A DNA stretch of 64,000 bases from Leptolyngbya sp. SIO1E4 (GCA_010672825.2 JAAHFU020000002.1:1996001-2060000), one strand, 5' to 3'; positions 9,378 to 18,718 are shown, counted from the first letter of the stretch. A program made the numbers and translations. The notes: a model not told the origin generated them from the sequence alone.

Positions 9378-9467
9378 GGCGATCGCGACAACAACCGGCC
9401 AATGCGTTCGCTAAACTGAAAAAATTGTAGCTGTTCAGCTTAGGACACATAGTGCAAGGGGAAAAGC

Positions 9468-9728
9468 ATGGTCACCGCAGAGCAAGTTGTCACCATGATT
9501 CAGGCAGAGATGCCTGATGCTGAGGTTCAGGTTAATGACCTCACGGGCGGTGGCGACCATTTTGAGGTCACAGTAGTCTCTAGTCAGTTTGAAGGTCGTT
9601 CCCTGGTTCAGCAGCACCAGTTGGTTTATAAGTCTGTGCAACAGGCAATGTCCTCCGAGGCCATCCATGCCCTTGCTCTCAAGACCTATACCCCTGAAAC
9701 CTGGTCAACGGTTAGTCAAAGTGCTTAA
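9468..9728 (+). CDS. BolA family protein
   Basis: The 86-residue product has the BolA fold signature: an N-terminal helix ([16 protein letters not shown]), the region [20 protein letters not shown] and the helix [14 protein letters not shown], ending with [17 protein letters not shown] carries the conserved His of the BolA family, a ligand in BolA-glutaredoxin [2Fe-2S] complexes. A Shine-Dalgarno-like AAGGGG lies just before the ATG. The gene for a CGFS monothiol glutaredoxin, the usual BolA partner, follows after 51 bases. Together they would sense or traffic iron-sulfur clusters. The family call is secure. Confidence 0.92.
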   Translation: MVTAEQVVTMIQAEMPDAEVQVNDLTGGGDHFEVTVVSSQFEGRSLVQQHQLVYKSVQQAMSSEAIHALALKTYTPETWSTVSQSA

Positions 9729-9779
9729 AACCGCATAACAAGCAATCATCCTGCCCCACCGATAAAAAGAGGTAATTCA

Positions 9780-10103
9780 ATGACTCCAGAAGTAAAAGAG
9801 CGCATCGATTCCCTGGTTAGCGGCCATAAAATCATGGTTTTCATGAAAGGCAATAAGCTCATGCCTCAGTGCGGCTTTTCCAATAACGTGGTTCAAATCC
9901 TGAATGTCTTGGGTGTTCCCTTTGAAACCTTTGATGTCCTTGCTGATCCAGAAGTTCGCCAGGGCATTAAAGAATATTCCAACTGGCCCACTATTCCTCA
10001 GGTTTACCTGAATGGTGAGTTCCTTGGCGGCTCTGACATCATGATTGAGCTATACCAGAGCGGCAAACTGCAAGAAACTGTAGAGGTTGCCCTCGCATCG
10101 TAA
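9780..10103 (+). CDS. grxD: Monothiol glutaredoxin, Grx4/GrxD family
   Basis: The 107-residue product shows all marks of a CGFS glutaredoxin: KGNKLMPQCGFSNNVVQIL with the single active Cys, the glutathione-binding YSNWPTIPQVYLNGEFLGG with its TIP cis-proline, and the GGSDI motif. These proteins bind a bridging [2Fe-2S] cluster with glutathione, and pair with BolA. The start is supported by GAGGT 7-11 bases upstream. It is the second gene after bolA, so coordinate expression is likely. Length is normal for the family. Confidence 0.96.
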   Translation: MTPEVKERIDSLVSGHKIMVFMKGNKLMPQCGFSNNVVQILNVLGVPFETFDVLADPEVRQGIKEYSNWPTIPQVYLNGEFLGGSDIMIELYQSGKLQETVEVALAS

Positions 10104-10282
10104 AACCGAATACTCAAGGTCAGGTTTCTAGTAAGGATGATGTCGTCATTCAGGATATATTTTCCAGGAAACCTGACCCCCTCACCCACTAATATGCTGG
10201 TAACGCTTACCCTGACTGCACCCGCCACAAACAGTTGGATAAGCAAACCTTGCGAAATGCCTGATCGTCTCGCAAGCGGAAA

Positions 10283-11653
10283 TTAGCGATCGGCATGAAC
10301 GTAATCAACATAATAAAATTTGGGTTCAAGCCAATATTTCAGCAACAAATACACGCCTAAAGCGACAATAGTAATCCCTGCTAGAGGCAAGCCGAATTGC
10401 ACGCGCCCTGCATCGGGTAATAGGGCCGTAACCATCACGAGTACCCCGGCCAACGCCACCAGTCCAAATTGCCACCGGCGAATAGCGGTAAGAGCACCTC
10501 GGCAACTGCTGCAATGGGTCGTGTGCTGCTTATAGCGATCGAGAATGATTTGCGCGTCGGTTGTGGGGGAGGCAAGTTGAGGGTCGAGACCCACTTGCTT
10601 CCAGGGCAGCTGCCCCTGACAGTGCCGGTCAAACCAGCGACGGAACTCAATTACCAGCCGGTCGGCGCTGGCTGGCATTTTGTAAGCTTGTTTCCAGGAT
10701 GAGACCAGATCAGCTGTTTGCAGAAGTTCGCGCTCTTGGTAGTGCAGCAGCACCATATCACCGTCAAGTACTAAGTTGCGATTGTTGATGTGATCCCACC
10801 ACCGAGGAATCAAGGCTAGCAAGGTTCGGGCAAAGTTGCGAGGAAACTGAGCGACGATTCTTGATTTGCCGGGAGAAATAGGCACGCAATAAGTGACTAA
10901 CCCCACCTGTTTGTCACGCCCAAATTGAATCGCGTACTCTAACCGACAGGGAGGCTGAAAGGTAATCGTAGAGCGAAATTGGCCTCCAGTTTCCACCAAA
11001 ATCTCAGCCGGTGTAGATGAGGTGACAGTCATCGGTATGGGTTGAGCCATTTGGCGATTGCCTTGAACACCGTGGTGAGCAAAAGGGACGTGGCTGGGGT
11101 CACACACGTTTTCGACCAAGGTTTGCCAGTCGTATTCCAAGTCACGCACCACTGACGACCAGACAAACCCTTTCGATGCATCGACTTGTGGTGACAGCGG
11201 TAGCGGTGTAGATTCAGCCTGCTCAAGTGATTCAGCATCGGGCCAGAGCCACAGCAGATCGTTGGCTTCTCGCACTGGATAAGGAGTTGCACAATAGTGA
11301 TCTCGTTGCTGCTCCACAAGTGTGGCATTCTCAGCTTGAGGAATGCTGGCACAGTGACCGTCAATATCAAACTGCCAGCCGTGATAGCTACACATGAGAT
11401 GGCCCGATTCATCAATGCGGCCTTGACTGAGAGGGGCCAATCGATGAGGACAGCGATCGCGAAAGATTCGAAATGATGTCGATCCTTTGGGTTTCCAGAT
11501 AACGAATCGGAGGCCGAGTACCGTTATCGCTGTTGGTCGAGTCGGATCGAGATCTTCAATGGGTGACACAGGGTACCAATGCTGAAAGAAGTTGAAGGTT
11601 AGGGCGACGGTCGTTTCGGCAGCAGGGCGATCGCCCACAGGAAGCTGAGTCAT
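10283..11653 (-). CDS. Rieske oxygenase of the PaO/Tic55 family
   Basis: The N-terminal Rieske [2Fe-2S] site is complete: Cys68 and His70 (RDRCPHRLAPLSQG) with Cys88 and His91 (MCSYHGWQFD). The mononuclear iron site follows as EN..D..H....H (Glu181 to His193 in VENVCDPSHVPFAHHG). A PaO domain comes next, then a CxxC pair (HCSSCRGAL) and two C-terminal membrane helices, as in plant pheophorbide a oxygenase, Tic55 and PTC52. The enzyme would be membrane-bound and use electrons from ferredoxin to hydroxylate a tetrapyrrole or other substrate. Which substrate is not decided by sequence; cyanobacterial members are varied. Length (456) is normal. It is convergent with grxD. Confidence 0.93.
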   Translation of the reverse strand: MTQLPVGDRPAAETTVALTFNFFQHWYPVSPIEDLDPTRPTAITVLGLRFVIWKPKGSTSFRIFRDRCPHRLAPLSQGRIDESGHLMCSYHGWQFDIDGHCASIPQAENATLVEQQRDHYCATPYPVREANDLLWLWPDAESLEQAESTPLPLSPQVDASKGFVWSSVVRDLEYDWQTLVENVCDPSHVPFAHHGVQGNRQMAQPIPMTVTSSTPAEILVETGGQFRSTITFQPPCRLEYAIQFGRDKQVGLVTYCVPISPGKSRIVAQFPRNFARTLLALIPRWWDHINNRNLVLDGDMVLLHYQERELLQTADLVSSWKQAYKMPASADRLVIEFRRWFDRHCQGQLPWKQVGLDPQLASPTTDAQIILDRYKQHTTHCSSCRGALTAIRRWQFGLVALAGVLVMVTALLPDAGRVQFGLPLAGITIVALGVYLLLKYWLEPKFYYVDYVHADR

Positions 11654-12159
11654 GGGGAATGCAGAAATAAACGGCGTGTATGCTTCGTGGCTGTAACCTC
11701 ACCTTACTGAGATGGCGTTAGTTTTTACAATGTTTGGATTTATCTCCCGGTTAGGGTTTACAGCCCGACCAGCCCCTTAAACTACAGCTGTTGGCTGGAA
11801 TTACTAAAATACAGGTTATATCTATTTCCTTATCCGCATTTTTAATGAATCGTCAACCCTCAGTTCTTCATCAGTGAATTTAATAGAAAATTGAGGTTGG
11901 CAAACGTCAAAAAGCAAATGATAAATATAAGAAGCTAAGCATGACATTTGTCATAGCTCGAAATGACAATGATCGGATGTTGTAGAAATAGCTCTTTCCT
12001 ATATTCGAGATATTGAGCAACGAAATTCGAACTCGTCCAGAATTATGGAACTGGAGATTCTTCCATCAGTCTCGAACTAAAATTCGAAGCATTGGTGCCA
12101 GGACGGGTGATTTTCACCAAACTGTTCCTTGCTGGTAGATAAGGAAGTATGAGCAAGCT
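11654..12159. other. Intergenic region with palindromes
   Basis: No gene was found. A perfect palindrome ATGACATTTGTCAT lies at 11941-11954, followed by AAATGACAATG, and may be an operator. ATTCGAACTCG (about 12022) and inverted TCTCGAACT (about 12072) could form another fold; it does not make a tRNA cloverleaf. AAGGAAG at 12141-12147 serves the gene at 12160. Confidence 0.4.
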
Positions 12160-12417
12160 ATGAGCGATAGTATTTTTGAAAAATATGGGTTTCCAGATAA
12201 TCCGTACTTTCTTGAAAGTAGCAAAGCTTACACTGAAATACTATGGGCACAAAGTGAGTTTCTCCATGAGGGTGCATGTGAAAAAGCATGGAGACTTCTT
12301 GGAAAGGCTGAGAATAGGCTTAAAAATTTGCCTGAAGATGACTTTATCAACCCCTTAAGAGAACAGGTGAGATATAACCAAGAAATCATGGACATAAATT
12401 CTGACCAGTGCGGATGA
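12160..12417 (+). CDS. Hypothetical protein, 85 residues
   Basis: I do not recognise this protein. It is acidic and helical, with a tryptophan/aromatic-rich N-terminal half (YGFPDNPYFLESSKAYTEIL, then EKAWRLLGKAENRLKNLP). Composition and codon use look like a real gene. The start at 12160 follows AAGGAAG at 12141-12147; an earlier ATG at 12149 hits a stop after four codons, so a tiny overlapping frame precedes it. It lies 108 bases upstream of the large SGNH-RTX fusion gene on the same strand; no functional link can be shown. Confidence 0.6.
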   Translation: MSDSIFEKYGFPDNPYFLESSKAYTEILWAQSEFLHEGACEKAWRLLGKAENRLKNLPEDDFINPLREQVRYNQEIMDINSDQCG

Positions 12418-12525
12418 AATGACTTCAGAATTATGATCTCGTCGGATTAAGGTCAAAAGCAAAGAAGTGTACTGATCGCAGCTTTGATGATTACATTCTA
12501 TTCTTTTTGTGTGAGGTAAAACCCT

Positions 12526-15102
12526 GTGACTATAGATTTTAGAGATATCACAGATGTTTATGTTTTTGGCGATAGCTTATCTGATACTGGAAGTTTTTTC
12601 ACCCTGACGATGGAGCAAATTCCGCCGCCGCCTTACGATAGAGGCCGTCTCTCTAATGGGTTAGTCGCTGTAGAATACCTGGTTGATAGACTCCAATCAG
12701 AGTCTAATCAAGACTTAACGGTTGCCCCTTCATTGTTAGGCGGAACCAACTTTGCCATCGCGGGTGCAGCAACCGGTCGTACCAATTCTAATGATGATGA
12801 TTTAGGGGCCGATCTGCCCGGCATGCTCGATCAAGTGGAAGTGTTTGCGCAACAATTGGAGGCAATGGGTTTAGAACAGGCAGACCCCAATGGCCTCTAT
12901 ATTGCCTGGGCCGGTGCCAATAACTTTTTAGATAATCTTGCAGGCAGTAATTTGGAAGATCCTGCCCTGCTATTAGAACAGGGTATCAATGATTATATTG
13001 AAGCGATCGCCAGGTTAATTGCTCTAGGTGCCCGCGATATCGTTGTCCCTAATCTATCGAATCTAGACAGACTCCCCATTAATCCTGTCTTCCGCACAGA
13101 CGCGACTGCCATTACCCGTATCTTTAATGGGGAGTTAGCGCTAGCCCTTGGAAATTTAGAGTTTGAGTTAGACGGTTCAGACTTTACAGTTGTAGATGTA
13201 GATCTGTTTACTAGAAGTGAGCAGATAGCGACCGATCCTCAGCGTTTTGGGTTGACGAATGTAACCGATCCCTTACTGCCTTTGGTAGCTGATGGTCAGC
13301 TTCCCCCAGATGCCCCCGGCTTCTTCTTCTGGGATGAATTTCACCCCACCACCCAGGCCCATGCACTCCTCGCCGAGACTATCTTCGACACCCTGACCGG
13401 CGACATCCCACAGCTGTCCTTTAATGACATCTTAGGGACACCGGACAGTGAGCTTCTGTTGGGTACCCAACAGGCCGACAACGTCGATGGATTTGCAGGC
13501 CATGACACCATCTTTGGTCTTGCGGATGCCGATCGCATTGAAGGCTGGCAAGGCAACGATTGGCTGTTTGGCAATAGCGGCGACGACACCTTAAGCGGGG
13601 GAGAGGATGATGACGTTCTCTTCGGAGGCTCAGGCGACGATTTACTCCTGGGTAAATCGGGAAATGACTGGCAGTATGGCGACCGAGGCGATGACTTGAT
13701 TGTGGGCGGTGACGATCGCGATCAGGCCTGGGGCGGCTCTGGTGATGACTTTATGCTCGGCGGAGCCGGAGATGACAGCCTGTGGGGCAATCAAGGAGAC
13801 GATAGCTTAAGTGGTGGGGCTGGCCAAGATTCACTCAGGGGGGGGAGCGATAATGATCAGTTGATGGGGGGGGCTGACGATGATTTGCTCTGGGGCGATC
13901 GGGGTGACGATCAGCTTGACGGGGGTATCGGCAACGACATCTTAGATGGGGGTCAGGGGCAGGATGTTGCTCGATATCTCAGTTCATCTGGGGATTACAT
14001 TTTTAAGGGAAATCCGGATGACATCAGAGTCATCGGCCCAGAGGGCAGAGACATCCTCAATAATATTGAAGCGCTTGAATTTGCAGATGGTTTGATAGAG
14101 GTTGATGATCTGGCTTTTTTGCCCGCTCCCCTATTTGACCAGGTGCAGACCTTAGAAACCGAGATCCCCACCAGTGGCAATGCGGTGGATATTTATTACC
14201 CAGTTGCTGGCAACTCGGCAGATGAGGGGGGTTCTCTACCGGTTGCCCTATTTCTGCAGGGGGCTGATGTCGATAAGTCAAACTATGCTGAGTTCGCCAG
14301 TGTTGTCGCCAGCTATGGGTTTGCCGTCCTTGTTCCGAATAATCTCAGGACCCTTGCCGCCCCTCCACCAGCCCCGTCAGAGATGGGGCTTTTCTCTGAG
14401 CTGCCACAAGTGACTGAAGCCTTGGCGTATGTTCAGAATCCAGACCTGTCGCCGATCGCAGATTTGATTGATCCAGAGAAGTTGGTCTTGCTAGGGCACT
14501 CCTTTGGGGGAGCTGTGGGCTTATCTGCCCTGCAGGGGGGGTGTCCTGCCAATTTCCCCGTATGCCCCTTTGGTGAATTCGAACAGCCTGACGAATTGGT
14601 CGGAGCAGCCTTTTTCGGCACTAACCTCAGACCCCCTGCCGGTGTTGGGGGGGGAGATATCTTGCCGATTGAAAATATGGATATTCCAACGGCCTTGATT
14701 TCTGGCAACAATGATGGAATCACCCTCCCCGAAGACACCATCGAGACCTATGACGCGATCGTAAATCCACCCAAAATGTTGGTGGAGGTAGCGGGTACGA
14801 ATCACTATGGAATCACAGATAGCAATCCTCCGGTGAATCCGCCCGACACCCCGGATACCATCAGCCCAGTGCTTGAAAGTAATGCCCAGGAGCTGAATCA
14901 ACGGGTTGCGATTGATACGATCGCGACTTGGAGTGCTCAGTTCTTGAGAGCAACGGTGCTAGATGATCCCATCGCCTTCGAGTTTGTCTTTGGCGGTATT
15001 GGCGACCAGCTGGATAAAAATGTTGAGGTGGTTGCACAACTGCCCGCAGATCCATTAGCGCCTACGCCCAGCTTTTTACCATTACCCACTGAGATGGGGT
15101 AG
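12526..15102 (+). CDS. SGNH/GDSL hydrolase - RTX repeats - alpha/beta hydrolase fusion
   Basis: Three modules lie in one 858-residue protein. Residues 10-290 are a GDSL/SGNH esterase: FGDSLSDTGSFF with Ser17, GANNF, and the closing DEFHPTTQAH with Asp270 and His273. Residues 305-480 hold about twenty nonapeptide RTX units of GGxGDDxLxG type (for example GGSGDDLLLG), which bind calcium and mark type I secretion. Residues 540-850 form an alpha/beta hydrolase like chlorophyllase or platelet-activating-factor acetylhydrolase: nucleophile elbow LLGHSFGGAVG with Ser659 and a late His in GTNHYGI. There is no signal peptide, as expected for type I export. The start is a GTG preceded by GTGAGG. SGNH-RTX proteins are common in cyanobacteria; the added second hydrolase is unusual. 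Substrates are unknown; lipid or ester hydrolysis is likely. Confidence 0.9.
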   Translation: MTIDFRDITDVYVFGDSLSDTGSFFTLTMEQIPPPPYDRGRLSNGLVAVEYLVDRLQSESNQDLTVAPSLLGGTNFAIAGAATGRTNSNDDDLGADLPGMLDQVEVFAQQLEAMGLEQADPNGLYIAWAGANNFLDNLAGSNLEDPALLLEQGINDYIEAIARLIALGARDIVVPNLSNLDRLPINPVFRTDATAITRIFNGELALALGNLEFELDGSDFTVVDVDLFTRSEQIATDPQRFGLTNVTDPLLPLVADGQLPPDAPGFFFWDEFHPTTQAHALLAETIFDTLTGDIPQLSFNDILGTPDSELLLGTQQADNVDGFAGHDTIFGLADADRIEGWQGNDWLFGNSGDDTLSGGEDDDVLFGGSGDDLLLGKSGNDWQYGDRGDDLIVGGDDRDQAWGGSGDDFMLGGAGDDSLWGNQGDDSLSGGAGQDSLRGGSDNDQLMGGADDDLLWGDRGDDQLDGGIGNDILDGGQGQDVARYLSSSGDYIFKGNPDDIRVIGPEGRDILNNIEALEFADGLIEVDDLAFLPAPLFDQVQTLETEIPTSGNAVDIYYPVAGNSADEGGSLPVALFLQGADVDKSNYAEFASVVASYGFAVLVPNNLRTLAAPPPAPSEMGLFSELPQVTEALAYVQNPDLSPIADLIDPEKLVLLGHSFGGAVGLSALQGGCPANFPVCPFGEFEQPDELVGAAFFGTNLRPPAGVGGGDILPIENMDIPTALISGNNDGITLPEDTIETYDAIVNPPKMLVEVAGTNHYGITDSNPPVNPPDTPDTISPVLESNAQELNQRVAIDTIATWSAQFLRATVLDDPIAFEFVFGGIGDQLDKNVEVVAQLPADPLAPTPSFLPLPTEMG

Positions 15103-15120
15103 GGCATTCTGCGGTTTTAT

Positions 15121-15220
15121 AGCCTGGTTCGGTTGAGTCCAGGATATCTGGGGTGGGACAGGGTCTAGGGTTTGGGGTCTAGGGTGCGCTTTATCCGAAT
15201 GCAAGCCGCTAAGCCGCTAT
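15121..15220 (-). repeat. Dispersed intergenic repeat, copy C (long form)
   Basis: Read on the minus strand it runs TAGCGGCTT, GCATTCGGATAAAGCGCACC, CTAGACCCCAAACCCTAGAC, then CCAGATATCCTGGACTCAAC and CGAACCAGGCT. It resembles copies E and F over nearly the whole length. Confidence 0.75.
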
Positions 15221-15415
15221 ATGCAATAAGGCCAGACCTTTCCGCTAATGCAGATCGTACACCCCCTAACTCCTAGGGCTGATTCATTCAACAACGAAAA
15301 ATACTCTCAATATCTGCTGAGGCGACTAACCTTTGCCGAACTTCCCATGCCTCAACCAATCGTCAGCTGGAACCAACCTTTCCATCCACCTCACTGCCCC
15401 TCCTTTCCGCGAGGT

Positions 15416-15470
15416 CCAGGACGGCGGAACGTCCTGGTTGACGGGGTCTGGGGGTAGCGAAATACCCCCA
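15416..15470 (+). other. Two adjacent perfect hairpins
   Basis: Hairpin 1 is CCAGGACG-GCGGAA-CGTCCTGG (15416-15437); hairpin 2 is TGGGGGTA-GCGAAA-TACCCCCA (15449-15470). Both have 8-bp perfect stems and 6-base purine-rich loops. They lie in the 556-base gap between the SGNH-RTX gene and the convergent membrane-protein gene. Neither is followed by a T-run. They could be an RNA structure, a bidirectional terminator pair or part of a repeat. Confidence 0.55.
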
Positions 15471-15658
15471 GTCACCCTCACAACGCGTCACCGGAATCGC
15501 CGTCTTACCGCCCTACCGAAGCCGTTATCTATCTCTCTAAGCGGTGTCAACACAATTTCCTTTTGCTAGAGAATCATCCCTACCCCTAACTCCCCTTTGC
15601 TTTTGGCGCAGCCTGCCCGGAGCTTAAGGGAGAGCTGGATTTCCCGCCTCTTATCCCC

Positions 15659-16108
15659 TCATTTGCCCGCGCTCGATTTGTGGCTGCTAGCGCCTAGTGA
15701 AAGAACTAACCCTGCGATCGATAACAGCATGCCAACCACAACAGCCATCCCAGGTGGATTGCCGGGGGTGTGTTGCCGGACATAGGCAGTCGCATAAAAA
15801 GCAGGCCCAGATACCACCAGCCCTATGGCAGGAATCGTCCAGCGTGCCCACTTGTGCCCCTGTCGGAAAGGAACAAATAGGAGGATGACCATCGCCATCG
15901 CCGTCGCCAACCAGGCACCCCCCGTTGCCCGCATCAATGCCAAGACCAGAATCTGATAAGGACGCTCTACCGCGCTCCATTCCCTAGCCACGGCATCAGC
16001 GTGGTAGGGCATAAACTCTGGGCGAAAGAGATATACCAGTCCGAATGCAAGCAAGAGCAGCGCAGCGACCAGATGGCATCCGAACGCAATCTTCATTGCC
16101 TTACTCAT
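15659..16108 (-). CDS. Small integral membrane protein, about four helices
   Basis: The 149-residue product has four hydrophobic segments: LVAALLLLAFGLVYLF, ILVLALMRATGGAWLATAM with MVILLFVPF, TIPAIGLVVSGPAFYATAYV, and AVVVGMLLSIAGLVLSLGA. It is Ala/Leu/Val-rich with a basic C-terminus. I recognise no catalytic motif; it resembles DUF4345-type small membrane proteins only in general layout. It stands alone between repeat-rich gaps. Coding is supported by the clean pattern of helices and charged loops (RPEFMPYHADAVAREWSAVE). Confidence 0.75.
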   Translation of the reverse strand: MSKAMKIAFGCHLVAALLLLAFGLVYLFRPEFMPYHADAVAREWSAVERPYQILVLALMRATGGAWLATAMAMVILLFVPFRQGHKWARWTIPAIGLVVSGPAFYATAYVRQHTPGNPPGMAVVVGMLLSIAGLVLSLGASSHKSSAGK

Positions 16109-16377
16109 CGGCTGTTTTCTCCCTGCACCCTACTTTTTAAGTCTATTTATCTCACATAGTGATAGCTGAGCGTTAGCAGAGCCTCTCCACATGGAGAATT
16201 GCACTCCCCCCTGTGAAAGGGTGACCCTATTTGCCCCTTGAATGCCCCTCAACCGTGCTTAATTAACCAATCATATTCGCGATCGCTATTGCTCTACTGA
16301 ATACGAAAAGTGCGTCATTTTTCGACAGAATTGAGACTGGGTACCATTATCATTGCAGATTTATAAATAGGCCTTCC

Positions 16378-17511
16378 TTACGTGTCTGTTAGCCTGGACA
16401 ATACGGTTTTTCGATAGCTATCTGCTATTTCTTCTGCACTTTCATAAACATTTAACGGGCTACGCAACATATCACCCGGTTCTGATTCTAAATCCCTCGT
16501 TGAAAGTAATACAGTCCTCTTCTCAATATCGAGAGATATAATGATTGCTCTTACCCAATCACCCGTTTGAAAAATCTGAGCTGGATGCGTAATAGGAGCT
16601 TGAGAAATCTTGAAGATGCTCAACAATGCAAAACATCCTGCGATATCAACAAATACGCCATATGGCTTGATCCTGCTTACTCTACCATCCACAAGTTGAC
16701 CTAGCCGTAAAGTTAATAATCTGGTTCGAACTTCAAGACTGACATCCTTGAGATCTGATCGATCACTAAGTTCTCTAAGATTCCCCAACTCTGGCTCAAT
16801 TTCAGTTCTTCGTTTTTCATACCAATCAAAATCAACTTCACCCAAAATAAGATCGGCGAGCAAATTTTGATAGAGACTCACGAATGCATACGATGCATGG
16901 ATTTGCCCAGATCTCGCAGACAGAACCATTCTATCAATATCACTGTACAGAACCACTAGCCATTGCTGCTCTGTCGTTAGAGATTGCCCTAAACATTCAC
17001 GAACAGTATCGAGTCCCTTCTTCTGTCCACCCTTATAAATAGACCGTCGCTGTTGCCATTTTTGAGCAGGAATGCTGGCTGGCTGGAGCAATAATCTCCA
17101 ATTCAAATTGCTCAAATTATCAATGTAATTCCATGCTTTAGGATCATACTCATTTGTGATAAATTGCAGGATTCCTTTGCAAAAAGCACCAATTAGCTCA
17201 TCGCTTCTAAGTGTAACGTTCAAACGCGTTAGATCATCATTCTTGCAGTGCCATGGCTCTACATAGAAGCACAAACGCTCGTGATTTACTCTCTCTGCTA
17301 CAAGTTTTACGCCTTGACCCTCTTCATCAATAACCATCCTTGAAGGTAGTTGACCATCTCGAATTTGTCCAAGCCAGACATAAAGATTTTTGTATGGGGG
17401 AAGCGTAGCTGATGTCCAGATTTGAGTACAGACACAGCTAGTTTCTATACGGATTAAAATCCAGCGCTTTAGAATTTCCTGATGATCAGGTTGAGTCAGG
17501 GTAATTCTCAT
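16378..17511 (-). CDS. S1 RNA-binding domain protein with unknown N-terminal region
   Basis: The C-terminal part (about residues 265-345) is an S1/OB-fold RNA-binding domain: LGQLVDGRVSRIKPYGVFVD, then FQTGDWVRAIIISLDIEKRT and VLLSTRDLE. In place of the usual GLLHISE stretch it reads CFALLSIFKIS, a divergent but recognisable version. The first 260 residues are not recognised; they are rich in Trp and Arg and include a helical segment (LLADLILGEVDFDWYEKRRT). The S1 domain suggests RNA or ribosome binding. Base composition is lower in G+C than in neighbouring genes, which may mean transfer. There is no operon partner. Confidence 0.75.
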   Translation of the reverse strand: MRITLTQPDHQEILKRWILIRIETSCVCTQIWTSATLPPYKNLYVWLGQIRDGQLPSRMVIDEEGQGVKLVAERVNHERLCFYVEPWHCKNDDLTRLNVTLRSDELIGAFCKGILQFITNEYDPKAWNYIDNLSNLNWRLLLQPASIPAQKWQQRRSIYKGGQKKGLDTVRECLGQSLTTEQQWLVVLYSDIDRMVLSARSGQIHASYAFVSLYQNLLADLILGEVDFDWYEKRRTEIEPELGNLRELSDRSDLKDVSLEVRTRLLTLRLGQLVDGRVSRIKPYGVFVDIAGCFALLSIFKISQAPITHPAQIFQTGDWVRAIIISLDIEKRTVLLSTRDLESEPGDMLRSPLNVYESAEEIADSYRKTVLSRLTDT

Positions 17512-17721
17512 GACTTTAGATCAGACTTTATATAAACACCAGGCAAGGAAACGCTGTATCATTGAACTCAGACAGGTAAAATGCACGAGTTGTTCTAGTC
17601 AATATTTGGAAAGGCCATAACGTTCTAGATGAGCAATGATGAGCCATGCATCGCTTATTTATAGAGTAATTCTGCCAATTTGCTCGATCCAGATTATTGG
17701 ATGTTTACTGTAGTCAATCTA

Positions 17722-18204
17722 TCATGAGCTGCTGGCTTCATCGAGGTTCAGCACCATTTCATTACTGGTGATGTAACCTAGTCTTGAATACAGCAATTTC
17801 CCCGTCTCCGAAGCATGTAAAACCGCCTTAGTGCACCCAATTTCTTGTAAATAATACTTGGCTTTTGTCATCAACTTTGTAGCAATCCCTGTTCGGCGAT
17901 ATGCTGGTTCGACGTAGACTCCCCAAATATAGCCTTTTTGATAGTCGCGGCTAAGCATTGGGTAAAGTTCTAAGATCTGACAGCTTGCCGAGCCAACAAT
18001 CTGACCGTTGGCTTCTGCAACAAAGCCTTGATATTGCAACTCACGACGAGCGCGTTCAATAAACTGCAGGGTCTTGTCTAGCCAATCTTCTCGAATCGAT
18101 CCTTGTGAGACGCCTAGCTCGAACGCAATCTGGCACAAATGTTCAGCAATTATCGGTGCGTCATCTTCCGTTGCTTCACGAATGAGTAGATTACTCTCTG
18201 GCAT
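17722..18204 (-). CDS. GNAT family N-acetyltransferase
   Basis: The acetyl-CoA site reads GVYVEPAYRRTGIATKLMTK, the Q/RxxGxG/A loop of GNAT enzymes, preceded by IVGSASCQILELYPM and followed by KAVLHASETGKLLYSRLGYI, a good family pattern. I chose the ATG at 18204 (MPESNLLIREATEDDAPI), as GNAT proteins start their first strand right there; an in-frame ATG at 18243 would add 13 hydrophobic residues. Length (160) fits the family. The substrate is unknown. It is a lone gene, divergent from the stretch at 18244-18718. Confidence 0.9.
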   Translation of the reverse strand: MPESNLLIREATEDDAPIIAEHLCQIAFELGVSQGSIREDWLDKTLQFIERARRELQYQGFVAEANGQIVGSASCQILELYPMLSRDYQKGYIWGVYVEPAYRRTGIATKLMTKAKYYLQEIGCTKAVLHASETGKLLYSRLGYITSNEMVLNLDEASSS

Positions 18205-18506
18205 AACAAATAAGTAAAAATACAACTCTAAACAACAATTCAAGGCACCAAATATTAGTAGAGTTTATCCATTATCCAGTTACAGATACTCCCAAACCTC
18301 GTCCCAAAAAATTGCTGAATCAAGTATTAGGATGCATATGAATTAAGGCAGACATCTACCGCTCAGACGAGCCCCACCCATATGCACGAAATCCGTCACT
18401 ACTATCCTGGTGAATAGAGAGAGACTTTAAGTAAGCAGCATCACCTTCTACGCTTGACTCTGGGCAAAAATACCCCTATCTTCTACTCCAAGGTTGTGAT
18501 CCCATC

Positions 18507-18566
18507 ATGGCCGTAACTCAGAACTCAATTGACTTAGCGCCATCGGCAGGTGCTACCAACACCTAA
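18507..18566 (+). CDS. Possible 19-residue leader peptide
   Basis: A short frame ATG..TAA encodes MAVTQNSIDLAPSAGATNT. AAGG lies 13 bases upstream, a weak ribosome site. It precedes a strong hairpin at 18622-18664 and the conserved small gene at 18719, a layout that recalls leader-peptide attenuation. The peptide has no run of a single amino acid, so classical attenuation is not obvious. Low confidence that it is translated. Confidence 0.3.
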   Translation: MAVTQNSIDLAPSAGATNT

Positions 18567-18621
18567 CCGACGGCTAACCCCCAAACTGAGCAGCCAGTCT
18601 GGAGGCTAGGGTTGATTATGC

Positions 18622-18664
18622 CTTAGCCACCCCGATTCGCACTACGTTCTGCGGGGTGGCTAAG
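18622..18664 (+). terminator. Strong 13-bp hairpin, possible terminator/attenuator
   Basis: CTTAGCCACCCCG (18622-18634) pairs perfectly with CGGGGTGGCTAAG (18652-18664) across a 17-base loop, followed by TTTGTATTG. It lies 54 bases upstream of the ATG at 18719, so it may end a short upstream transcript or reduce read-through into that gene. Confidence 0.6.
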
Positions 18665-18718
18665 TTTGTATTGAGTTCTGGTTTCCTTCCGTACCGATCG
18701 TTTCTGGAGACCAGACTC

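Larger units (their letters stand above)
15103..15658. other. Intergenic region, repeat- and hairpin-rich
   Basis: Beyond repeat copy C and the two hairpins nothing codes convincingly; open frames at 15248-15569 are proline-rich and overlap each other in different frames. The region ends at the stop of the convergent gene at 15659. Confidence 0.5.

Noticed and set aside
12005-12100. TTCGAACT-type motifs suggesting a tRNA T-arm
   Set aside because: No cloverleaf with acceptor, D and anticodon stems could be formed around them on either strand.
15248-15569. Overlapping plus-strand frames of 69 and 78 codons
   Set aside because: They cover the hairpins at 15416-15470 in two frames, are Pro/Arg/Thr-rich and have no ribosome site.
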